From: Rhodobacteraceae bacterium M382
Lineage (GTDB): Bacteria > Pseudomonadota > Alphaproteobacteria > Rhodobacterales > Rhodobacteraceae
Assembly (NCBI GenBank): GCA_025141015.1
Contig: CP081098.1
Coordinates: 4,036,501 to 4,100,500 of the forward strand
Reading direction: 5' to 3'
Length of the DNA stretch: 64,000 nucleotides
Made by a program: the position numbers and the translations under genes. Shown piece by piece: positions 54,730 to 63,551 of the stretch (its first letter is position 1; each line of letters starts with the position of its first letter). Below the pieces are notes generated by a model. The model was not told the DNA's origin. It made no database searches and saw only the letters and a program-made list of their open reading frames with translations.

Positions 54730-55977
54730 ATGATTACGTTATTGAACGCGGCCCCAGACACCGGAAACCAAGGTGTGAGCGCCCTGTGCCATTCGGTCGT
54801 ATCCGGTTTGACGCAAAGAGGCGCAACATCTGTGACTGTTGCCGATCACGGGCGTGGTCGGCGGCGCGCTGATTGGGGCTACGCATCGGTTGATCTCGTG
54901 GGTTTGACGCACAATCGGCGGTTCTGGCGTGGGGATAGCCTTCGCACTGCACATGCATTGGTGCGTTCAGGTGGCGGTTTCAGCGCCTCGGCCCGGGCGG
55001 TTTCGCGCGCACGCGCAGTGCTGGATATTTCGGGCGGCGACAGCTTTACGGATATTTACGGCCCCAAACGCTTTGAGGCGATGGTCCTGACCAAAAAGAT
55101 GGCGCTGGATGCAGGCGTTCCGTTGATCCTGCTGCCCCAGAAGCTGGGGCCGTTTCAATCGCCAAAACTGGCCAAGCAGGCCGCGGAAATCCTGCGCCGG
55201 TCCACGGCCGTTTGGGTCAGGGATGCGCAAAGCTTTGAGTATCTTCAAACCCAACTGGGTGCGGATTTTGATCCGTCAAAACACAAGCTTGGTGTTGATG
55301 TTGCTGTGGCTTTGCCTGCAAGAAAACCTGCCAATCTGGCGCAAGATCTGTGGGCTTGGCTGACCTCAACGCGGTCCTTTTCCCTCGCAGGGCTGAACGT
55401 GTCGGGGCTCTTGTGTAATGACGTGGAAAATGCGCGCAACGCGTTTGGCCTTGCAGCTTCGCACAGCGATCAGGTCGAAGCCATCGCGCGGGGCTTGCTG
55501 AGCGGTCACCCAAATCTGCGGCTTCTATTGATATCGCATGTCCACAAGCCGGAAACAGAGATGGAAAGCGATCTCGCCGCTGCCCGCATGCTGGTTCAAA
55601 GGCTGGGGCCTCTTGCCACGGGACGGGTGCGTATTGTCGAAGAACGCCTGAACGCGATGGAGCTGAAATGGGTTCTGGCGAAATTGGACTGGTTCGCCGG
55701 TGCACGGATGCACGCAAGTATCGGTGCGTTTTCATCCGGCGTGCCGACGTTAAGTCTCGGCTACACCGACAAGGCGCAAGGTGTTTTTGACGAGTGCGGC
55801 ATAGGCCAAAATGTCGCCGACCTGCGGCGCTTGACACCGGGTGCCTTGGCCGACCGTGCCGTGGCCTCGTTTGCTGGTCGCCACGTGGTCCGGGAACAGC
55901 TCTCGATGCGACTTGGAAGCATTCACGCGCGTGCCACACGCGAGATGGACTGCATCGCAGCCCAGTCCGGGGTCTGA
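54730..55977 (+). CDS. Polysaccharide pyruvyl transferase family protein
   Basis: Product of 415 residues from the ATG at 54730 (MITLLNAAPDTGNQGVSALC), GTGAGG upstream; the frame is open four codons further. It has the family start (a nucleotide-binding G-x-x-N-x-G-x-x-A-x pattern), AVLDISGGDSFTDIYGPKRF, LILLPQKLGPFQSPK and the C-terminal KLDWFAGARMHASIGAFSSG, which is the donor-site H-x-x-I-x-A-x-x-x-x-x-P pattern of CsaB/WcaK-type enzymes. It adds pyruvate ketals to exopolysaccharide sugars. It is the first gene of a nine-gene cluster that continues to the window end. Confidence 0.88.
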   Translation: MITLLNAAPDTGNQGVSALCHSVVSGLTQRGATSVTVADHGRGRRRADWGYASVDLVGLTHNRRFWRGDSLRTAHALVRSGGGFSASARAVSRARAVLDISGGDSFTDIYGPKRFEAMVLTKKMALDAGVPLILLPQKLGPFQSPKLAKQAAEILRRSTAVWVRDAQSFEYLQTQLGADFDPSKHKLGVDVAVALPARKPANLAQDLWAWLTSTRSFSLAGLNVSGLLCNDVENARNAFGLAASHSDQVEAIARGLLSGHPNLRLLLISHVHKPETEMESDLAAARMLVQRLGPLATGRVRIVEERLNAMELKWVLAKLDWFAGARMHASIGAFSSGVPTLSLGYTDKAQGVFDECGIGQNVADLRRLTPGALADRAVASFAGRHVVREQLSMRLGSIHARATREMDCIAAQSGV

Positions 55978-55981
55978 GCCA

Positions 55982-57220
55982 ATGCAGCGCGTGTCGTTGA
56001 CCGGCCGATCCCTGGCGTGGGCCGTGCCAATCGCGGCAGAGGCGGCTGCGCTGGGGCGCTCTATTGCGTTTGCATGGGCGATTGGAGCGGACGAGCTGGG
56101 ACGCGCCATGATGCTGGTGCTGACCGTTCGACTGGTCGAAATGATCAGCGATGTGGGGGTGGATCGCCTGATCCTGCAAGCCCCGGACGGAGATGAGTTT
56201 AAGTTTCAATCTGCATTGCACGGTGTCGCGGTTTTACGTGGTCTGATTGGCGGAGCAGTCTTGTTGGCTTTGGCATCGCTGCTGGCAGCTGCCTTTTCCG
56301 ACGGCCCTGACGCGGGCACCTATGCGACGCTGGCGATTATCCCGGTGTTTCGCGGTCTGGTGCATCTTGACTTCAGGCGCACGGAACGGTGGTTTTCTTA
56401 TGCGCGCATGGCATGTGTCGAATGCGGAGCGACGGTTGTGATGGTTCTCTGCCTTGTTCCGGCTCTCTGGATTTTCGAAGACCATCGGGCGATGTCTGCC
56501 GTCCTGATCGCGCACGCCATGGCGTTTTCGGTGCTGTCCCACTTGGTGGCAACCCGGGTCTATCAGGTCCGTTTTTGTTTCCGTTTCCTGCGCCGTGCCT
56601 GGACCTTTGGCGCGCCCTTGATCCTGAATGCGGGATTGATGTTCCTGACCTTTTACGCGGACCGCCTGATCGTTGCGCACAGCTTTGACTGGAGTGTGCT
56701 GGCGCTTTACGGCGTCGCGCTTCAACTGGCGATGCTGCCCGCCCAGATCGTTGGCCGCGCAGCGGGTTCCCTGGTTTTGCCACGACTGCGGGACGCGCTC
56801 GCGGCTGATACCTTTGCGCGGATTTGGCCCCAAGCACTAGCGGCACATGTCGCCATTGCGATTTGCATGGTGGTTGGCTTTACAGCCTTTGCACCAACTC
56901 TCATCGCGCTGGTTTACGGCGGTGATTTTCGCCCGGGTCCAGGCCTGGCTTTGGCGCTCGCAATGGCCGGCGCATTTCGCATCCTGCGCACCCCGTATTC
57001 ACAATTGGCGATCGCGGTTGGCCGCACCGCGGATCCGGCACGGGCCAACATCGTGCGGGTTTTGGCACTAATTCCGGCAACAATTTTTGCGGCGGCAGGG
57101 TTGCCATTGGTCATGATTGCCGCTTCGGCGGCACTGGGCGAAGCCGGGGCAACTTTGCGCGCGTATTTCCTGGCAACCGAAGCACGGCGTCCCACAACAT
57201 CACACGAGGTTCTGGTATGA
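55982..57220 (+). CDS. Polysaccharide flippase (Wzx-like, MOP superfamily)
   Basis: Product of 412 residues from the ATG at 55982, four bases after the previous stop; the frame is open farther upstream but that part is antisense-like. It has about twelve hydrophobic helices (SLAWAVPIAAEAAALGRSIA, GVDRLILQAPDGDEF, LILNAGLMFLTFYADRLIVA). The pattern, with two sets of helices and charged loops, is that of Wzx/RfbX flippases, which move lipid-linked repeat units across the inner membrane. It is coupled by ATGA to the downstream FrhB-like gene. Confidence 0.85.
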   Translation: MQRVSLTGRSLAWAVPIAAEAAALGRSIAFAWAIGADELGRAMMLVLTVRLVEMISDVGVDRLILQAPDGDEFKFQSALHGVAVLRGLIGGAVLLALASLLAAAFSDGPDAGTYATLAIIPVFRGLVHLDFRRTERWFSYARMACVECGATVVMVLCLVPALWIFEDHRAMSAVLIAHAMAFSVLSHLVATRVYQVRFCFRFLRRAWTFGAPLILNAGLMFLTFYADRLIVAHSFDWSVLALYGVALQLAMLPAQIVGRAAGSLVLPRLRDALAADTFARIWPQALAAHVAIAICMVVGFTAFAPTLIALVYGGDFRPGPGLALALAMAGAFRILRTPYSQLAIAVGRTADPARANIVRVLALIPATIFAAAGLPLVMIAASAALGEAGATLRAYFLATEARRPTTSHEVLV

Positions 57221-58476
57221 GCACGGATCCAATCACCTCCATCGTTCAACGCAACCTGTGTACGGGCTGCGGTGCCTGCGCGACCGGCCATGACAAGTTC
57301 ATCAAAATGGTGGACGACCCTGAAAACGGTCGTCGTCCTGTTGTAGATCCATCTCCCGAAGGCGTGCGTGCATCGCACGCGGCAGTGAAACGCTGCGCCG
57401 GTATTGGAACGGATTGGGGGCAACTGGAGATCCAGGACAGTATCGATCAGGCATGGGGCCCCGTTCTGGCGGTCTGGGAGGGCTGCGCCCAGGATCCCGA
57501 GATCCGGCATCGCGGCTCTTCTGGTGGTGCTGTCACGGCCCTGGCAACACATGCGGTTGAAACCGGTCTGGCAGCAGGTGTCGTCCACATCGTCGGTCAA
57601 AAAGATGACCCGCGCCTGAATGAAACGGTGATCAGCCGGGATCGGGCCGGGCTGTTACGCGGGGCCGGGTCGCGATATGCACAAGCCAGTCCCGCCGAGG
57701 CGCTGAGTGAGATTTCCGCGCGCCCGGAGTCGGTGGTCTTTGTTGGGAAACCCTGCGATGTCGCGTCGGTTCACAAGGCTGCGTCACAGGACCAAGAGCT
57801 GGCAGGTCGCATTCCGCTGACCATCGCGATCTTCTGTGCTGGGGCACCTAATCTGGCCGCAACGGACCGGTTGCTGACACGTCTCGGAGTTCCCAAACAA
57901 CACACACTCACGGACCTCAGGTATCGCGGAAACGGCTGGCCGGGTCTTATGCAAGCCAAGTGGAAAACGCCGCGCGGTGAACAGCACACCAGCGATGGTA
58001 TTTCGTATGGCGAAGGCTGGGGCACAATCCTGCAAGCGAGCCGTCGCTGGCGATGCCGGATTTGCGCCGATCACACCGGTGCGTTTGCAGATATTTCCGT
58101 CGGCGACCCCTGGCACACGCCACCCGGCGGAGATACCGACGCCGGGCGTTCGCTGATCGTGGCGCGGACGGCGCGTGGTCGGCTTATTGTCGAGGCGGCG
58201 ATCCGCGAGGGGGCGTTGATTGCCGCCCCTGCGAAACGTGACGTGATAGCGCGCGCGCAACCCAACCTGTTGGCGACGAATGGCGCGGTCTGGGGGCGCC
58301 GGGCGGCGATGCGGATGGTTGGCATGAGTACGCCAAATGACAAAGGCCAGAAGCTGTTTCCGTTCTGGATGAAACTGTCGACCAGGCAAAAAGCCCAGTC
58401 CATGCTGGGCACATGGAAGCGCGTGGTCAGAGAACGGCTTTGGCGGGTCGTTTCGATCTCGGATCGTATCCGATGA
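57217..58476 (+). CDS. FrhB/FdhB-domain iron-sulfur protein in polysaccharide operon
   Basis: Product of 419 residues, starting IVQRNLCTGCGACATGHDKF: a CxxCxxC Fe-S motif whose fourth Cys is missing. Then follow FrhB_FdhB N- and C-terminal domains (PEIRHRGSSGGAVTALATHA, FVGKPCDVASVHKAASQDQE, AIFCAGAPN and SRRWRCRICADHTGAFADIS). The family was named after the F420-reducing hydrogenase beta subunit, but members lacking hydrogenase partners sit next to pyruvyl transferases in many polysaccharide clusters, with unproven function. Here it overlaps the flippase and the acyltransferase by 4 bp each. The reaction is unknown; a redox or sugar-modifying step is inference. Confidence 0.85.
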   Translation: MSTDPITSIVQRNLCTGCGACATGHDKFIKMVDDPENGRRPVVDPSPEGVRASHAAVKRCAGIGTDWGQLEIQDSIDQAWGPVLAVWEGCAQDPEIRHRGSSGGAVTALATHAVETGLAAGVVHIVGQKDDPRLNETVISRDRAGLLRGAGSRYAQASPAEALSEISARPESVVFVGKPCDVASVHKAASQDQELAGRIPLTIAIFCAGAPNLAATDRLLTRLGVPKQHTLTDLRYRGNGWPGLMQAKWKTPRGEQHTSDGISYGEGWGTILQASRRWRCRICADHTGAFADISVGDPWHTPPGGDTDAGRSLIVARTARGRLIVEAAIREGALIAAPAKRDVIARAQPNLLATNGAVWGRRAAMRMVGMSTPNDKGQKLFPFWMKLSTRQKAQSMLGTWKRVVRERLWRVVSISDRIR

Positions 58477-59450
58477 CTTTGGGACAGGCGCTGCGATCCC
58501 CAAGCAGCGAAAATCTGACCCTCTTGCGCATCGTGCTGGCGGTTGCGGTAATCGTCAGCCACGCATGGCCACTTGCGCTGGGTGCGGGAACGGGAGAGCC
58601 GCTGGAGTATCTGACCGGGCGCTCGCTTGGTGGGTGGGCCGTGGGCGTGTTCTTCTTTCTGTCGGGCCTGCTCATCACGGGGAGCGCTGAGCGCAACGAC
58701 GTTGCACGATTTTGGCAAGCCAGGGTATGCCGAATTTTTCCGGGGCTGGCGGTGGCACTGATAGTGACGGCAAGCCTTGCATTGGCCAGCGGCGCGAGTA
58801 CGAACTTACAACAGCTCACCGAATGGTATCTGCGGGCGATCACCCTTGTTTCAATTGAACACCGCATACCGGGTGCCTTTGCACTGAACCCGTATCCCGA
58901 GGTCGTCAACGGGCCGCTATGGAGCCTTTTTCACGAGGTGGTCGCCTATGCGCTTTGCGCTGCGTTTGTTTTGGCAGGTGGGACACGTCGGATCACCCTG
59001 GTCATCGCCTTGGTCGTTGTGACGACTGCGTTGGCGTGGGGTCATAACGTTCTGCCGGGGCGCCTTTCAACATTCGCGCCACTGTTTGCCGCCTTCTCCT
59101 GGGGGATGGCAGCATATGTGTTTCGGGATCGGATCAGGGTGAACCTGTTTCTGGCGCTGGCTGGAATGACGCTGGCACTTGTTCTCCCGTGGACCATTGT
59201 GACCGGAGTTGTCGCAGGCGGTCTGGTGTTATTGGCCCTGCGCTGCCCCATTTTTCCGCCAATGAAAGACGTCTCTTACGGACTGTACATCTATGGCTGG
59301 CCCGTGGCACAGACTGTCGTCGCGCTTTTGCCGGGGCTTTCCCCCGAGGCGCTGGCCATCATCAGCGTAATTGCCACCTATCCATTGGCTTGGATCAGCT
59401 GGACATACGCCGAGAGCCCCGGCCTGACGTGGCGCAGGGTGGAGGTCTGA
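58473..59450 (+). CDS. Acyltransferase family 3 (membrane O-acetyltransferase)
   Basis: Product of 325 residues from the ATG at 58473, overlapping the FrhB stop. It shows NLTLLRIVLAVAVIVSHAWP at the N-terminus, with the R-x-x-x-[AV]-x-x-V-x-x-x-H pattern, then FFFLSGLLITGSAER (the F-F-x-x-S-G-[FL]-L motif) and RVCRIFPGLAVALIV. About ten helices follow, ending EPGLTWRRVEV-like (ESPGLTWRRVEV). Acyltransferase-3 enzymes add acetyl or succinyl groups to sugars of exopolysaccharides at the inner membrane. Confidence 0.9.
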   Translation: MTLGQALRSPSSENLTLLRIVLAVAVIVSHAWPLALGAGTGEPLEYLTGRSLGGWAVGVFFFLSGLLITGSAERNDVARFWQARVCRIFPGLAVALIVTASLALASGASTNLQQLTEWYLRAITLVSIEHRIPGAFALNPYPEVVNGPLWSLFHEVVAYALCAAFVLAGGTRRITLVIALVVVTTALAWGHNVLPGRLSTFAPLFAAFSWGMAAYVFRDRIRVNLFLALAGMTLALVLPWTIVTGVVAGGLVLLALRCPIFPPMKDVSYGLYIYGWPVAQTVVALLPGLSPEALAIISVIATYPLAWISWTYAESPGLTWRRVEV

Positions 59451-59453
59451 ACA

Positions 59454-60761
59454 TTGGCTGCCGTGCGTTCGATATCCAGATCGATTTGGGGCACACCTTT
59501 GCCTGTGGTTTGCCTATTGTTCGCAATGATGCTGCCAACAGCGGTGTCCCTGAACCTGGGCGGGTTGCGATTGTCGGCATATCGGTTGGTTTTGCTGGCC
59601 CTGTTTCTGCCAATGCTGTTTCAACTTCTGACCAATCAGCGAGGTCGCCTGCACCTGTTTGACGCATTGGTTCTGGTCCATTGCTTTTGGGCATTGCTGG
59701 CCTTGATCAAATGGGGTGGCCTTGTGCAGGGGATCGAGTCCGGCGGGATTTATGTGGTCGAATGCGCGGGGGCCTATTTGGTGGGGCGGCTCTTCATCCG
59801 GTCGTACGAAGACTTTGTGGCAATGGCGCGGGTCTATGTCGGGCTTGTTCTGGCAACCCTGGTGTTCACCGTGCCCGAGGCGCTGACGGGTATCCACTTT
59901 CTGCACGACAGTCTTGCCAGCGCTTTCGGGGGGCCAAAGGCCGCCTATATCGAGCCGCGCATGGGGATCGAACGCACCTTTGGGCCGTTTGATCATCCGA
60001 TCCTTTATGGCGTGTTCAGCGCATCCGCCTTTTCGCTGGCCTATTTCGTTCTGGCCGAGCGTCAGCTGGGTAAATTCGGCAACTTTTCCAAGGTTGCAGG
60101 TGTCGGGATGGCGACGTTCATGTCAGCGTCCGGCGGCCCTTATGTGGTGCTCATGGTGCAGATGTTTGTCTGCGCATGGGAGCGGATTCTGGGCGCTGTT
60201 CAGGGACGGTGGGCCGCGTTGTTTACATTGTTCGCAATCGCCTATCTGGCCATCGATCTATTGTCGAACCGGACACCATTTCACGTGTTCGTCGAATATC
60301 TGACCTTCTCCAAACAGTCCGCTTACAACCGGATCTTGGTCTTTGAATACGGGTCCGCCGAAGTCGCACGGCATCCCCTTTTTGGTATCGGGCTGGGTGA
60401 CTGGGTCCGCCCGGTCTGGATGTCTGACAGCATGGATAACTTTTGGCTGGTGACGGCCGTGCGGTATGGGCTGCCCGCTTTTTTTCTTCAGGTCGGGCTG
60501 GTGTTTGGGATCGTTTGGGCTGTGGGTCAAAGGCAGGGTTTCCCGCCCGCGTGGCGGCGGGCGCGGCACGCATGGGCCTTTACGCTGTTTGGCATTAGCG
60601 TCGCGGCCGCCACCGTGCATCTTTGGAACGCCCTGTTTGTTTTGTTTTTCTTTCTGATCGGGACAGGCACCTGGATGCTGGACGCATCGCCCACCCGGAG
60701 CCGCACCCTGCGGCGAACGCCCGCATTTTTGCACGCCATCCGTCCGGTACGGCTGTTTTGA
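59454..60761 (+). CDS. O-antigen ligase/polymerase (Wzy-like) membrane protein
   Basis: Product of 435 residues. GGAGGT lies seven bases before a TTG at 59454, which suits a TTG start; a GTG three codons later is the alternative. About eleven to twelve helices are interrupted by a large periplasmic part near residues 150-185 (ALTGIHFLHDSLASAFGGPK, ERTFGPFDHPILYGVFSASA). The late stretch KQSAYNRILVFEYGSAEVAR and PLFGIGLGDW fits the Wzy_C/O-antigen-ligase pattern. It probably polymerises the repeat units flipped by the Wzx-like protein. Confidence 0.8.
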   Translation: MAAVRSISRSIWGTPLPVVCLLFAMMLPTAVSLNLGGLRLSAYRLVLLALFLPMLFQLLTNQRGRLHLFDALVLVHCFWALLALIKWGGLVQGIESGGIYVVECAGAYLVGRLFIRSYEDFVAMARVYVGLVLATLVFTVPEALTGIHFLHDSLASAFGGPKAAYIEPRMGIERTFGPFDHPILYGVFSASAFSLAYFVLAERQLGKFGNFSKVAGVGMATFMSASGGPYVVLMVQMFVCAWERILGAVQGRWAALFTLFAIAYLAIDLLSNRTPFHVFVEYLTFSKQSAYNRILVFEYGSAEVARHPLFGIGLGDWVRPVWMSDSMDNFWLVTAVRYGLPAFFLQVGLVFGIVWAVGQRQGFPPAWRRARHAWAFTLFGISVAAATVHLWNALFVLFFFLIGTGTWMLDASPTRSRTLRRTPAFLHAIRPVRLF

Positions 60762-60783
60762 CCACTCACAAGGGGGAAATCCC

Positions 60784-61719
60784 ATGGACCTGTCGATTAT
60801 CATCGTAAACTGGAACACCAAGGCCCTATTGCGCGACTGCCTATGCACAGTCGAGCGGGGATTGGGACAATTGCACGCCGAGGTTCTCGTGGTCGACAAT
60901 GCTTCGACAGACGGCTCGCCCCGGATGGTGAGGACCGAATTTCCATGGGTGCAGCTGATCGAAAGCAGCCGGAACATGGGCTTTGCGGGCGGCAACAACG
61001 CGGCACTGCGAAGCGCGAGCGGGCGCTATGTAATGCTGTTGAACACCGACACTTTGGTGCGTGGGACTGTCTTGGAAAACGCTGTTGCATGGATGGATGC
61101 ACATCCCAACGCGGGCATCATGGGGCCGCGGGTTCTGAACGCCGACGGCAGCGTCCAGCCCTCGTGCAGTGCCTTTCCCAGCTTGCGAAACCTCGCAATG
61201 CAAACGGCGGGTCTGACGCGGTTTCGCCAATTTGACGGGTATCGGATGACGGGATGGGACCGGTGCCAAGAACGTCAGGTCGACGTGATTTCCGGGGCGG
61301 CGATGTTCGTGCGCAGGTCGGCAGTGCAAAACGTTGGCCTGTTGGACGAAGCGTTCTTCTTTTACGGCGAAGAAACCGATTGGTGCCGGCGGTTTCGGCA
61401 CGAAGGTTGGGACGTGGTGTTTGCGCCCATTCCCGAGGTTACACATTTCGGAAACGGATCTGCCAACAAACTGAACCACCGGCGTGACGTGCTCATGACA
61501 GAGGGCACAACCCGGTTGCATCTGAAACATGGCGGCCTGGCGGCAGCCATGATTTGCTTTGTGATGCTGGCGGCACACAATGTCTCGCGCGCCGTCTTCT
61601 GGGCAGCGCTGGGGGTATTGGATAGGCCCGGAGCCCGTCAACGTGCCCGACACTTTTTGCGGGTGGTCGGCGATCTGCCGAAGGCGTGGCCAACAGCAAA
61701 CCGGGAGGTACGTTCGTGA
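60784..61719 (+). CDS. Glycosyltransferase family 2
   Basis: Product of 311 residues with GGGGGAAA upstream. The GT-A fold is shown by LSIIIVNWNTKALLRDCLCT, EVLVVDNASTDGSPRMVRTE and YVMLLNTDTLVRG (the D-x-D-like site). The closing DEAFFFYGEETDWCRRFRHE is the acceptor/catalytic E-[DE]-x-D-W-C-x-R block common in rhamnosyl- and related transferases. It adds one sugar to the lipid-linked repeat unit in the cytoplasm. Its stop overlaps the GTG start of the next gene. Confidence 0.93.
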   Translation: MDLSIIIVNWNTKALLRDCLCTVERGLGQLHAEVLVVDNASTDGSPRMVRTEFPWVQLIESSRNMGFAGGNNAALRSASGRYVMLLNTDTLVRGTVLENAVAWMDAHPNAGIMGPRVLNADGSVQPSCSAFPSLRNLAMQTAGLTRFRQFDGYRMTGWDRCQERQVDVISGAAMFVRRSAVQNVGLLDEAFFFYGEETDWCRRFRHEGWDVVFAPIPEVTHFGNGSANKLNHRRDVLMTEGTTRLHLKHGGLAAAMICFVMLAAHNVSRAVFWAALGVLDRPGARQRARHFLRVVGDLPKAWPTANREVRS

Positions 61720-62966
61720 AAATCCTGTTGATCGCGCCCAACATTGACGCAACCGACGTGGGCGAAGCATTCGTGGCTTTTAAATGGGCCAACGCATTGT
61801 CCGAACGAGTGGATCTGACGGTTCTGGCGTTCCAGCGTCCCGGACGACCGGATCTGGCCACGCAACTGCCCAAGGCACGGGTCGTGACCTGGGCTGAACC
61901 AGCCTGGGTCCGCAAGCACGAGCGGCTGAATGCCATGCTGAAACCGGCCTGGCCGTATTTTGCGCGCTGCGTTGGGCATTGGCTTCGATCAGCGTTGAAC
62001 AGGGGCGCGCATTTTGATCTGGCACATCAATTGATGCCGCAGGCCGCGCGTTATGCATCACCGCTGCGTCGCTTTGCGATACCATACCTGATAGGTCCTC
62101 TCGGGGGGGCTTTGGAAACGCCTGCGGGCTTTCGATCCGAAGCTGCCAGCGCGCCAGTTTTTACCCGTTTACGACAGTTGGATCGACTGCGGTTCAAATA
62201 TGACCCTTTCTTGCGTGATACCTATCAACGCGCGGCCTGTGTTCTGGGGGTGGCCCCGTATGTACAGGACGTTCTGGGGGATATTCCTTTACAACGATTT
62301 GAACCGGTTCTGGAACTGGGCATCGATGATGTTGCACCGGTTCATCATCGCCCTATAAAAACCGGGCATTTGCGCGTATTGCACGTTGGACGGGGGGTGC
62401 GGACCAAGGGCCTGCGCGACACGGTGCGGGCACTGGGGCGGCTCAAGGAAATGCCAGGCATCACGTTGACCAGCGCAGGGGATGGCGAAGAAATCAACCT
62501 TTGCCGTGCCGAGGCGGCGCGTTTGGGTGTTACAGACCGTGTGCGTTTTCTTGGCAGGATCCCGCGCAGTGAGGTTGAGGCGCTCTATGCCTCTCACGAC
62601 GTTTTTTGTTTCCCTTCATTCCGCGAACCTGCCGGTGGCGTGCTGTATGAAGCCATGCGGCACGGTTTGCCCACCGTCACCGCAAATCGGGGCGGACCTG
62701 GGTGGATCATTGATGATGCGACGGGCATCCGAATTCCGGTGAAAACACCAGATATGTTCGCGCAGGACATCGCAGAATCGCTGCGTACTTTGGCAGAAAA
62801 CCCCGCGCTTCGAATTCAGCTGGGCGAGGGTGCGCGCCGCAAGGTTCTGCACGACGGGCTGTGGAACAACAAGGCAGACAAGCTGGTCGCGCTCTATGGG
62901 TCGGTTGTGCATCGCCCAAGGGTCACAGGTCTACCACTTAAGGATAGCTACGCATTTCCTTTGTGA
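61716..62966 (+). CDS. Glycosyltransferase family 4
   Basis: Product of 416 residues from GTG 61716 (VKILLIAPNIDATDVGEAFV), with GGGAGG upstream. GT-B fold, with HLRVLHVGRGVRTKGLRDTV at the C-terminal nucleotide-sugar domain and FCFPSFREPAGGVLYEAMRH as the E-x7-E donor motif of GT4 (the FREPAGGVLYE segment). The N-terminal acceptor domain includes HFDLAHQLMPQAARYA and IPYLIGPLGGALETP. It transfers a sugar during repeat-unit assembly, probably with retention of configuration. Confidence 0.93.
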   Translation: MKILLIAPNIDATDVGEAFVAFKWANALSERVDLTVLAFQRPGRPDLATQLPKARVVTWAEPAWVRKHERLNAMLKPAWPYFARCVGHWLRSALNRGAHFDLAHQLMPQAARYASPLRRFAIPYLIGPLGGALETPAGFRSEAASAPVFTRLRQLDRLRFKYDPFLRDTYQRAACVLGVAPYVQDVLGDIPLQRFEPVLELGIDDVAPVHHRPIKTGHLRVLHVGRGVRTKGLRDTVRALGRLKEMPGITLTSAGDGEEINLCRAEAARLGVTDRVRFLGRIPRSEVEALYASHDVFCFPSFREPAGGVLYEAMRHGLPTVTANRGGPGWIIDDATGIRIPVKTPDMFAQDIAESLRTLAENPALRIQLGEGARRKVLHDGLWNNKADKLVALYGSVVHRPRVTGLPLKDSYAFPL

Positions 62967-63057
62967 CCTCAATCAACACTTTTACACATTAACATCAAAC
63001 ATTTAAGTGGGGGTATTCTGTTTTCAGAACCAGTCGTCTGAAAGTGGAACATCCAAT

Positions 63058-63525
63058 ATGCCCTCCAAAAAAAGAACTGAACCCGTTGTCCTTGCCGTTT
63101 CGTCGGGCGGTGGTCACTGGACACAAATGCAACGTTTGGCGCCAGCGTTTTCCGGGGCCGAGATCCATTATGCCACAACTGACGCGTCTGCGTCCGAGCA
63201 GGTTGGCGGGCGAAACTTCCATGTTTTTCCGGATGCCAACAAGGACACGCCGGTGCGCCTGCTTCTGTGTGCACTTTCACTGGCATGGATCGTTGTGCGT
63301 GTGCGCCCGGACGTGATCGTTTCAACGGGTGCTGCGGGTGGATTTCTCGCGATCAGGATCGGGCGACTTCTCGGTGCACGCACCATGTTTATCGACTCGA
63401 TCGCGAATGCGCGCAGCCTGTCGGTTTCCGCGCGATTGGCCCTGAACGTTGCCGATCGTGTGCTGTCCCAATGGCCTGGCGTCGCGTCCAAGGCCGGGGC
63501 CGAGTATCGCGGCGCGGTCATCTGA
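63058..63525 (+). CDS. Polysaccharide glycosyltransferase subunit PssD/Alg14-like
   Basis: Product of 155 residues from ATG 63058 (MPSKKRTEPVVLAVSSGGGH). The GGGHWTQMQRLAPAFSG loop and RPDVIVSTGAAGGFLAIRIG, MFIDSIANARSLSVSARLAL match the membrane-anchor half of the split GT28 enzyme (Alg14 in eukaryotes, PssD in rhizobia). The next gene provides the catalytic half. It adds a sugar (GlcA in the rhizobial case) to the growing repeat. The start is preceded by GTGGAAC; the frame is open 17 codons more. Confidence 0.9.
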   Translation: MPSKKRTEPVVLAVSSGGGHWTQMQRLAPAFSGAEIHYATTDASASEQVGGRNFHVFPDANKDTPVRLLLCALSLAWIVVRVRPDVIVSTGAAGGFLAIRIGRLLGARTMFIDSIANARSLSVSARLALNVADRVLSQWPGVASKAGAEYRGAVI

Positions 63526-63551
63526 TTTTCACGCAAACCTGGGGGAATGCC

